A stretch of DNA of 64,000 nucleotides, taken from assembly GCF_944387275.1 (NCBI RefSeq), contig NZ_CALXEG010000005.1, positions 21,567-85,566 of the forward strand. The letters run 5' to 3'. The DNA is from an uncultured Pseudoflavonifractor sp. GTDB taxonomy: Bacteria > Bacillota > Clostridia > Oscillospirales > Oscillospiraceae. This document shows, in pieces, positions 7,052-14,413 of this stretch; position 1 is the first letter of the stretch, and every line of letters begins with the position of its first letter. A program made the position numbers and the translations under genes. The notes below the pieces were generated by a model that searched no databases, was not told where the DNA came from, and was given only the letters and a program-made list of their open reading frames with translations.

Positions 7052-8695
7052 TTACCTCCCTCTGAACAGCCCCAGCACGCCGCTCCGGCGGCTGTTGTGG
7101 GACCGGTAACCGCCGGAGCTCCGGCCGTACATCCCCAGGTTCTCCCAGGTCAGCCGGTCCGCTCCCTCCTGGTCCGCACGGTCCACGGTGTAATACTCCC
7201 TGTCCCCCTCCGCCGCCGGCAGATAGCCCAGCATGGCCAGCATCCACAGGAAAGGCGCCTCGGTCTGGAAGGGGCAGCGCTCCCCGGCGGGGGTCCCGTC
7301 CTCCCGGAAGCCGTGGCCGTAGTTGGAGGTGGCCAGGAAGGTATGGACGGGAAAATACTTCTCAAACGCCTGGATGAGCCGGGGATTCTGCTCTCTCAGG
7401 TACATCCGCAGCCGGTGGGCCCGGTCGCAGAAGTCCTTGGCCCGCAGCACCGGCGTGCGGTTTCCCTCCGCCTCCAGCCAGTCGCTGCTGGCGCCCGGCC
7501 GGTAGTCGTCCCGGTACAGGATGGAGCGGAACGTCCCGCCGGCCTCAATGGTGTCGCTCTTGCCCAGCAGGAACACCACCGGCACGTCCTTCCGGAACAG
7601 GGAGGACAGCTGGCTCATCCGGGCCGCCAGCTCGTCGGTGGGCGTGGCCTGCCGGCCCTCGCTGTACCCGTATTTGGCCTGGTCTGCCTTGTCCTCGTCC
7701 CGGATGCTGATCTGCCGCAGCTCCAGCTCGTCGGTGCAGTACCAGACGCAGTCCACATTCTGATAGAAATTCTGGTACTCCTTGAAGATGGCGTCGGCTA
7801 CGCCCAGCCGCTCCCGGTCCAGATTGTACTCGCCGGGCAGGTCCACCACCGTGAGGATCAGATTGGTCTTCCGGCCCACCCGCACCAGCACCGAGAAGCG
7901 GGGAATGGCCTCGGCGTTGCCGGTCTTGGTGGCCTCCACCTTCCGGTTGGCGCTGTACGGCTCCAGGCAGTCGGCCTCAAATCGGAGCCAGCTCTTGTCG
8001 CCCTTCTCCCGCACCTCGCCGGCGTCCACGGTGCGGACGCCGTAGCTCTGCCAGCTGATGGCGCAGGAAGCCCGGTCGTGGACAAACACGTCGGCACAGG
8101 CCGCCAGGGCGGTGGATTTGGAGATCCGGGGGCCGCCCAGTACGGTCAGCACCACCTCGGGATACCGCCCCGCCCAGTAGGACATGACGCCGCCGCAGTG
8201 GGGACAGTGGCGCTGGTCGGCGATGACGTTGCCGTGGGTGTCCCGGACGGCGGTGATGTACACGTCGCCGTCCCCCTCCCGGTAGTACTGCACCTCCATC
8301 CGCAGCACGTGATCCCCCTTGGCGAAGCCGTCGCCCAGCATGAACTCCACCAGCTCCCGGTATTCGGCCGGAACGCTGTCCCGCTGATTCCGCAGCTTTT
8401 TCTTCCATAGGGAGGTGGGGATGGCCAGCATGCCCCGGAACACGTCCCGGGCGCCGGTGGAGGTCAGGTCGCTGGTATGGCCCAGCAGCTCGGACTCGGA
8501 GAAGAAGGTGGGCCCATGGCCCCGGTTGCTCCAGGTGTTCACCAGGCCGTCGAAGGCGCTGCTGAACCGCTCCACGTCCTCCCGGGCGCAGGCGGAAAAA
8601 TAGGCCTTCTTCCACAGCTTGAACTGCTCGCTGAAATCAAAACACAGGTCGGAACTTTTCCCCTTCCGACCGCAGTAGGGACAAATACACTCCAT
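7052..8695 (-). CDS. Zinc-ribbon P-loop GTPase (TRAFAC-like, 'double-GTPase' type)
   Basis: The 547-residue protein begins MECICPYCGRKG. A second Cys pair occurs at HCPHCGGVMSYW (about residues 163-174), together giving a likely zinc ribbon split by an inserted helical region. The P-loop is GGPRISKST (187-195), G3 is VVDLPGEY (D285-G288) and G4 is LLGKSD (ending near 381), so all nucleotide-binding elements are present. I chose the ATG at 8695 because AGGAGAG lies eight bases upstream and the zinc ligands start at residue 3. A GTG at 8725 that overlaps the previous gene is an alternative adding ten residues. No membrane segment is visible. It is probably the regulatory GTPase of the operon. 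Confidence 0.85.
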   Translation of the reverse strand: MECICPYCGRKGKSSDLCFDFSEQFKLWKKAYFSACAREDVERFSSAFDGLVNTWSNRGHGPTFFSESELLGHTSDLTSTGARDVFRGMLAIPTSLWKKKLRNQRDSVPAEYRELVEFMLGDGFAKGDHVLRMEVQYYREGDGDVYITAVRDTHGNVIADQRHCPHCGGVMSYWAGRYPEVVLTVLGGPRISKSTALAACADVFVHDRASCAISWQSYGVRTVDAGEVREKGDKSWLRFEADCLEPYSANRKVEATKTGNAEAIPRFSVLVRVGRKTNLILTVVDLPGEYNLDRERLGVADAIFKEYQNFYQNVDCVWYCTDELELRQISIRDEDKADQAKYGYSEGRQATPTDELAARMSQLSSLFRKDVPVVFLLGKSDTIEAGGTFRSILYRDDYRPGASSDWLEAEGNRTPVLRAKDFCDRAHRLRMYLREQNPRLIQAFEKYFPVHTFLATSNYGHGFREDGTPAGERCPFQTEAPFLWMLAMLGYLPAAEGDREYYTVDRADQEGADRLTWENLGMYGRSSGGYRSHNSRRSGVLGLFRGR

Positions 8696-8721
8696 ATGTT
8701 CTCTCTCCTCTCTCTCCGCCG

Positions 8722-9273
8722 TCACTGCCCGCCGGCGGTGTCTTCCAGGGTCTCGGGCAGCGTCAGGATCTTCTGCAAATGTGCGGCCCAGCTCAGCTTT
8801 ACCGGCAGCGTCCGCCGGGGCCGCAGCAGGAAGGACAGCTGATACCGCTCCCCGTTCTGCTCCGCCTCCGGCAGGGGCACGGTGCCGAAGATGCCGTAAT
8901 CCAGGCCGCAGTCCCCCGCCCCCAGGGGCATCGGGCTGATGATGGTGAACCGGCGGAAGCCGCCCTGCTCCCGCTGGCTGCGCAGTTCTACCCGCTGCCG
9001 CCGGCCGAAGAACACATCCCGGGCCGGGATCAGGGGCGCTCCGCTGTCGGCGTCGGCCAGGAAGCAGCGGTACAGCCCATCGGGCAGCCGGACATCCATC
9101 CTCCGGGGGCGAAAGTCCCGGGCCGGGTACACCGTCAGCTCCACCGGCCCGGTGCAGCCTCCCCCAAAGCAGCGGACAGGCTGGAGCACCAGCCGGGCCT
9201 TGCCCCGGCCCTCCAGCTCCTCCTCCGTCCAGGTGACAAAGTACCGCCGGTCCTCAAACAGGTTCAGTTCCAC
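8722..9273 (-). CDS. Unrecognised beta-rich protein of the GTPase operon (183 residues)
   Basis: I do not recognise this protein. It is soluble, without signal peptide or membrane segment, and has alternating strand-like patterns (VELTVYPARDFRPRRMDVRL, FRRFTIISPMPL, YQLSFLLRPRR) with many Arg and few Lys. The GTG start is preceded by GGAGGG and sits three bases after the previous stop; the stop nearly coincides with the GTG that could start the GTPase gene. This packing shows it is an obligate part of the operon. A small beta-sandwich adaptor is the most I would infer. Confidence 0.75.
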   Translation of the reverse strand: MELNLFEDRRYFVTWTEEELEGRGKARLVLQPVRCFGGGCTGPVELTVYPARDFRPRRMDVRLPDGLYRCFLADADSGAPLIPARDVFFGRRQRVELRSQREQGGFRRFTIISPMPLGAGDCGLDYGIFGTVPLPEAEQNGERYQLSFLLRPRRTLPVKLSWAAHLQKILTLPETLEDTAGGQ

Positions 9274-9276
9274 CTC

Positions 9277-10959
9277 TCAGCCCTCCTCTCCGCCGTCCGT
9301 GCGGGCGCTGATCCGCAGCTCCCACATGAGCCGCCGGCCCAGCCCGTCCACGGGCAGCACCCGCACAAGCCCCGTGTTGCTCCGGGCGATCAGCTCCCCC
9401 TCCCGGTCCTCAAACAGGGGCTGTCCGGCTGCGCTTGTGCTCCGGGCCAGCAGGTCCAGGCTGTCCCTGTCCCACAGGAGCACCGTCTCCTCCCGGCCCG
9501 TGGCCCGGAAGGCATCCTCCGCCCGCCTCCGGGCGCCCTCGGCCAGCACCGCCGCGTCCTCGCCGGTGAACTCCGCCCGGCTGTACAGCCCGGCCAGCAG
9601 GGTGGATGGGGTCGCATCCCGCCAGTCCCCCGGCAGGTCCGCCCGCTGCCGCCCCGGACCCAGCTCCATGGCGCTGAGAACGGTCAGTCCCCGGGTCAGC
9701 TCCTCCTGCTTGTCCCGCGCCTGCCGCATCAGGCCGCTGTCCGCCTGGAAGAAACGGCTGATCTCCCCCCACCAGGCGGCCTCCGCGCCGCTGCGGACGC
9801 AGGACTCCCACAGTTCCAGCTCGTTCTCCACCTGGGCGAGCAGCTGGGCGGGATGGGCGCCCCGGGGCGTGATATCACGGCCCAGGGCCCGGTCCAGACG
9901 GAGCTTCCCGCTCCGCTGCTCCGCCCTGGCCTGCTCCTGAAAATAGAGGGCCAGCCCGGCGGCCTCGCCTGTGATCAGCCGCAGGGGCTGGCGGTAGCAC
10001 CGCCCCGCCAGCTCCAGCCGCTCAATGTAGTTCCGGCACAGCACGGGCAGAACCGGCGTCACCCGGTCCAGCAGCCAGTCCTGGGGCGGACGGCCCTCCG
10101 GGCGGCCCAGCAGCTCCTCCAGCAGGGCGCGGGCGGAGATGGTCCCGCCTCCGGCGGCCTCACCGCCAAAAACCCGGGCAAGCCGACTTACAACGCCCTT
10201 TCCGCTCAGGCCCAGGCGCTCCTCCAGGCCGTCCCCTCCGGTGACGGGCAGGTCGCGCAGACGGGGCACTCCGGCCAGCACCGCCTCCATGTCCCGCTCG
10301 GTGGGTCCGAACTCCGCCTGGAAACGCGCTCCGGCCTCGGACCGGTCCCCTTCGGTGAGGGCCTCCAGCCTGTCCCGCAGCTGCCGGGCCAGGTCACGCT
10401 CCACCGCGCTGTGGAGAGTAGCTTGAAGCCGGACCGGCAGCCCGGGATGGCCGGAGATCAGGGGCTGATCCAGACTGCCCGCCAGCAAAAGGGCGGCCAG
10501 GGTGTCCGCTCCGCCGGGCACCCCCGGGTCCACCAGCCACAGGCGGCTCCATCCGTTGTGAGTGCAGCTCAGCTCCGCTGTCAGACGGCACTGTTCCACC
10601 CGGACAGGCAGCCGGTCCCGGAAGGCCGCCCGCAGCCCGTCCAGACTGTCAGGCGCCTCCCGGTTCCACACCCACAGCACATACGCCCCGTCGGGGCACA
10701 CCACCGCCCCCTCTCTCCGCTCCTCCGCCAGAGCCTCCAGGCAGGCCCGGAGGTCCTGCTCCGGCCTGTCTCCCAGAGGACAGGGGCGGTACAGCGCCTG
10801 AAACCGCTCCGCCGCGGCGGCGCACAGCCCTGCGGCAGCCTCATCGTCCTCCCGCCAGGCCAGCACCGCCGCGCTCTTCCGGGGCAGCAGGTCTGCACGC
10901 GGCAGCACGTTCTTCACGCGGCCCCGGAGCTCTTCTCTCAAATTGGCTCTCACCGGCAT
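9277..10959 (-). CDS. Unrecognised 560-residue protein of the GTPase operon
   Basis: I do not recognise this protein. It starts MPVRANLREELRGRVKNVL, is rich in Leu, Arg and Glu, and has no signal peptide, membrane segment or Cys cluster. The middle (LARQLRDRLEALTEGDRSEA to YIERLELAGRCY) looks helical; the end (IARSNTGLVRVLPVDGLG, LMWELRISARTD) looks strand-like. GAGAGAGG seven bases before the ATG at 10959 supports this start. A frame open up to 11025 would run through a GC-rich hairpin and is less likely. The next gene begins three bases after its stop. Context suggests a scaffold or effector between the tubulin-like protein and the GTPase; this is inference. Confidence 0.75.
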   Translation of the reverse strand: MPVRANLREELRGRVKNVLPRADLLPRKSAAVLAWREDDEAAAGLCAAAAERFQALYRPCPLGDRPEQDLRACLEALAEERREGAVVCPDGAYVLWVWNREAPDSLDGLRAAFRDRLPVRVEQCRLTAELSCTHNGWSRLWLVDPGVPGGADTLAALLLAGSLDQPLISGHPGLPVRLQATLHSAVERDLARQLRDRLEALTEGDRSEAGARFQAEFGPTERDMEAVLAGVPRLRDLPVTGGDGLEERLGLSGKGVVSRLARVFGGEAAGGGTISARALLEELLGRPEGRPPQDWLLDRVTPVLPVLCRNYIERLELAGRCYRQPLRLITGEAAGLALYFQEQARAEQRSGKLRLDRALGRDITPRGAHPAQLLAQVENELELWESCVRSGAEAAWWGEISRFFQADSGLMRQARDKQEELTRGLTVLSAMELGPGRQRADLPGDWRDATPSTLLAGLYSRAEFTGEDAAVLAEGARRRAEDAFRATGREETVLLWDRDSLDLLARSTSAAGQPLFEDREGELIARSNTGLVRVLPVDGLGRRLMWELRISARTDGGEEG

Positions 10960-10988
10960 CCATCCTCTCTCCAGGCATCCGGTCAGGA

Positions 10989-11019
10989 GCCGGACGGGCC
11001 CCAAAGGGCTCCGTCCGGC
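10989..11019 (-). promoter_or_regulatory. Intercistronic hairpin after the tubulin-like gene
   Basis: GCCGGACGG-A-GCCC pairs with GGGGC-CCGTCCGGC in a 31-base hairpin, 14 bases after the tubulin-like stop codon and with no T-run. It may stabilise the upstream message or partly attenuate the four downstream genes, which would set a ratio between tubulin-like and other subunits. Confidence 0.5.
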
Positions 11020-11032
11020 GTCCATATCCTGC

Positions 11033-14000
11033 TTACAGCTCGTCGATCATCCAGTCGTAGAAGCGGCGGATCTTGCTTGCCAGCTCCTCGCCCGCCTTGT
11101 CCTCGAAGTCGCGGGAGGCCATGGCGTAGGAGATGCCCAGCTCCTTGTCGGCCCGCTTCAGACCCCGCAGCTTCTCGCAGTAGTCCCGCAGGGCCTCCCG
11201 CTGCTCTCTGGCCGCCTTCAGGTCGGCGTCTGTGGCTTTCTCCTTCTGCTCGGCCAGGGCGTCGGTAAAGCGCTCATAGTCGTCGTCGCTGATGGCGTAG
11301 AAGGCCTGGGCTGCGTAGTACTCCTTGCAGTCCCGCTCCAGACGGCTCTCCAGCTCGCCGCTCAGGGGCTTCTCGTCCCCCAGCTCCATGTTCCAGCAGG
11401 CACGCAGGTCGTCGTAGGCGATGAGGCCGCCCGTCAGGCACTTGAGGAAGGTCTGGCTCCGCTGGGCCTCCTTCTCCCGGATACCGGCGGCGGTGTTGTG
11501 GGCCTCCAGCAGGGCTTTCAGCTCCTCCACCACGGGGAAGGCCGCCTTCAGCTCCGTCCAGACGGCCATCTTGCGCCGCAGGCCCCGCTCAGCCAGCCGC
11601 TCGCCCAGGTCAGCGGGGGCCGGGTTGTCGGTGGTGGTCATCACCTGGTTGACGTACTTCAGGTCCTCTCTCACCATGGCGGGCTTGGGGAAGCCGTCGC
11701 TGTCCGGAATCTCCTTGTCCGCCAGAATGGTGCACAGCTCCGCCATGGTATAGGTCTGGTCCTTGTCCAGCTGGGCCGCTGCCAGCAGGTCTCCGGCTGC
11801 GGTCCCCGGATTGGGCAGGTAAATGGCGTACTCCGCCGTGGCGCCGGCGGCGCCGGGGTTGGTCCGTACCTCCAGGCCCAGCTCATCGGCCCGCTTCAGG
11901 TCCTCAACAGCCTCCTTGGCCAGGACCGCCTCACGCATGTCCCACTTGGGCACCATACCGTGGAACAGGCTCTGGTTGAACAGATTGGGGAAGCGGCTCC
12001 AGTCGCGGCCGTTGTCGCCGTGCTCCATGTGGAGGCCCACCTCGCGGGGGTTGTCTTCATAGGTCTGTTCCGCCTCCTCCACCCAGCTCAGGGCCCAGGC
12101 GGGCACGCAGACGTACAGCCGGTAGAGGACGATCTCGTCCCGGGCGGAGCTGCGGTACACGCTGTCGCTTCCGTCCACTACGCCGTGGCCTACGGCATAG
12201 TTTGCGATGTGCTTGTCCAGCCAGCGGCAGCCGTCGGGCACGGTCATGTACTTGCTGCAGCCGCAGTCGTTCAGGGAGAAGCCGGCCCGGGTCTGGAGCA
12301 GGGCGCCGGCCTGGGTGCTCAGCTTGTCCACCAGCGTCTCAGCCGCCAGCGCCAGGGGCTTGTGGCCGTCCTGGTCCTGGTCAGGGGGGAGCTGGGGGAT
12401 CTTGGCGTCCTTGTTGCCCGAGTAGAGCTTGACCAGAAAGCTCTCCATGGTGTCGTTCACCACCTGCTTAAACTCGTCCTGGATGAACTGGCGGATGAGC
12501 GCCGCCGCGTCAAAGGCCGCCTGGCCCTTGCCCTCGGGCGGATCCAGCTGGGTCCACTCGTCCTTCTTGCTGCACAGCAGATCCACAAAGGCCTTGGCCT
12601 TGCGGGTGATCTCCTTCTGGGGAAGCAGGTCGTCCAGATAGTTCATGACCACCTTGGTGGCCTCCTTGCCGCCGGTCAGGTCGATGGGGGACCAGGAGAA
12701 GGAGCGCTGGAACAGGGCCTGGTGCTCCTCGGTGTTGGTGAGCAGGCCGGCGTTGCGCTCGATGAGCCGCTTGAGCTCCTTGATGACAAAGGTGTACACG
12801 TCGTAGAGGCCGCTGCCCATGGGGATGACCACCTGCTGCTCCAGCTGGCCGTACAGCTGCTCCACACGGGCCCAGTCCTCGTTGCGGCCCAGCAGGCCCT
12901 TGGATTTGGCGGCGGCGTAGCTGGCGAACTTGCCGTCGGCGTGGAGGACCCGGCGGATCTCGTTCATCATGTTGACCATGTAGTAGGGGCCCTTCACCCG
13001 GAACACCTCGTCCGCCTTGGCGGTGAAGCGCTCCTTCATGGGGTTGAGGCGCATGGCCGCCTTGACCTCCTTGGGGGAGAGGTTGGCCTCCAGCAGGAAG
13101 CGCTCGGCCAGGGCGCTGTCCGGCTCGCCGCAGCGCTCGAACTGCTCCCACACCTTGTCAAAGACCTTCTTGGCCACATAGACCGTCATCAGGTCGATGG
13201 GCACCACACACGAGGAGTAGCCGATGACGTTGTAGCAGTAGTTGGCGTCCCGGGGGAAGACCCGGTGGCTCTGCCGGCGTACCGCCACATCGCTGATGGG
13301 CGTCCGGTTGCAGAGGAAGGAGTCCACCATGAAAGGCTCGTTGCCCGCCTTGGCCTCGGTGGTGCAGATCATGTTCAGGATGGAGTTGGCCACCACCTTG
13401 CGGGCGGTGTCCGCCGGGTCGCCGAAGAACACGCCGCCGTCCGCCACGCCCTCCACCAGGGTGCAGAAGTCGAAGATGTTCTCGCTGATCTCCACCTTGA
13501 AGGTGCCGTACTGCTGGCGGAACACCTCGCCCCGGCTCTGGAGGCCCATGAAGTAGTCGATCTCCTTGAGGGCGGCGTATGCGTTGCGGTTGCCTTTATC
13601 ACGGCGCACCTGGTCGGGCTCGCTGCCGCAGGCGCTGGGCAGCATCAGGTAGGCCGACACGCCGGTCTTTTTGTACCGGGCCACGCTGATATTTCGGATG
13701 ATCTGCCGGGTAAGGAAGGGCAGGTCCACCATGGTGCCGCCGCTGGTGCCGCCGGCCAGGCCGGCCAGGAAGATGACGTTGAGGCGCATGCCGGCGGGCT
13801 TGCCCTCCAGGAGGCGGTTGACCGCGGTGGTCAGGGCGGTGCTCAGGGCGGCGATGGTGTTGGGCTGGCTGAGGCGGACCCGGCCGGGCTGCCGCCATGC
13901 GGCTGTGCCCGAGCTGTCAAAGCCGGACTGGGAAGACATGGTGATGGCCTTACCGCCGGTCACCTCGTACAGCTCGGGGTCCACCCACTCCTTCATCTGA

Positions 14001-14344
14001 GGGGAGATGATGGCCGGGTTGATGGACTCGTGGGCCCCCTCAAAGGGCAGCTTGAGCACCTCTGTACTGTCAAAGCCGTACTTGTCCTGCAGCTCGCCCA
14101 GCTCATTGTAGGCCGCGTCCACCGCCAGAAACGCCACTTTGTCGGCCAGCTCTTTGGGGTCCACCTTCCACTCCAGCTGCTTGCGCACAGTGCACAGGCT
14201 CTTGTGGCCGTTGCCGCCGCTGGAGATGAAGAGGAACAGCTCGTCCACCAGCTTGCGCTTGTGGGTGGAGATGACACCGGTGCCCTCCAGGTAGTCCAGG
14301 GTCTGCAGGTTGGCCTTTACGCGCTTCTTGTGAGTATCGTTCAT
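11033..14344 (-). CDS. Tubulin/FtsZ-like GTPase, large (Tubulin_2-like)
   Basis: This 1103-residue protein has a tubulin-type nucleotide-binding region in its first third. LFLFISSGGNGHKSL (near 37-50) resembles the first glycine loop, LAVDAAYNEL (near 73-82) the next one, and AGLAGGTSGGTMVDL (near 194-208) is the tubulin signature motif. Long helical and mixed regions follow to residue 1103, far beyond the roughly 350-450 residues of FtsZ or tubulin. There is no membrane segment. The ATG has AAGGAAGG upstream. It lies between the surface von Willebrand A protein and the rest of the operon. It may polymerise in response to GTP; this is inferred from the fold signature only. Confidence 0.85.
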   Translation of the reverse strand: MNDTHKKRVKANLQTLDYLEGTGVISTHKRKLVDELFLFISSGGNGHKSLCTVRKQLEWKVDPKELADKVAFLAVDAAYNELGELQDKYGFDSTEVLKLPFEGAHESINPAIISPQMKEWVDPELYEVTGGKAITMSSQSGFDSSGTAAWRQPGRVRLSQPNTIAALSTALTTAVNRLLEGKPAGMRLNVIFLAGLAGGTSGGTMVDLPFLTRQIIRNISVARYKKTGVSAYLMLPSACGSEPDQVRRDKGNRNAYAALKEIDYFMGLQSRGEVFRQQYGTFKVEISENIFDFCTLVEGVADGGVFFGDPADTARKVVANSILNMICTTEAKAGNEPFMVDSFLCNRTPISDVAVRRQSHRVFPRDANYCYNVIGYSSCVVPIDLMTVYVAKKVFDKVWEQFERCGEPDSALAERFLLEANLSPKEVKAAMRLNPMKERFTAKADEVFRVKGPYYMVNMMNEIRRVLHADGKFASYAAAKSKGLLGRNEDWARVEQLYGQLEQQVVIPMGSGLYDVYTFVIKELKRLIERNAGLLTNTEEHQALFQRSFSWSPIDLTGGKEATKVVMNYLDDLLPQKEITRKAKAFVDLLCSKKDEWTQLDPPEGKGQAAFDAAALIRQFIQDEFKQVVNDTMESFLVKLYSGNKDAKIPQLPPDQDQDGHKPLALAAETLVDKLSTQAGALLQTRAGFSLNDCGCSKYMTVPDGCRWLDKHIANYAVGHGVVDGSDSVYRSSARDEIVLYRLYVCVPAWALSWVEEAEQTYEDNPREVGLHMEHGDNGRDWSRFPNLFNQSLFHGMVPKWDMREAVLAKEAVEDLKRADELGLEVRTNPGAAGATAEYAIYLPNPGTAAGDLLAAAQLDKDQTYTMAELCTILADKEIPDSDGFPKPAMVREDLKYVNQVMTTTDNPAPADLGERLAERGLRRKMAVWTELKAAFPVVEELKALLEAHNTAAGIREKEAQRSQTFLKCLTGGLIAYDDLRACWNMELGDEKPLSGELESRLERDCKEYYAAQAFYAISDDDYERFTDALAEQKEKATDADLKAAREQREALRDYCEKLRGLKRADKELGISYAMASRDFEDKAGEELASKIRRFYDWMIDEL

Positions 14345-14413
14345 ACGGAATCCTTCCTTTCTCTCTTGTCCGATGTTGGATGTTGTGTATGGGTCACGGG
14401 GCCGGAGCGGGGT

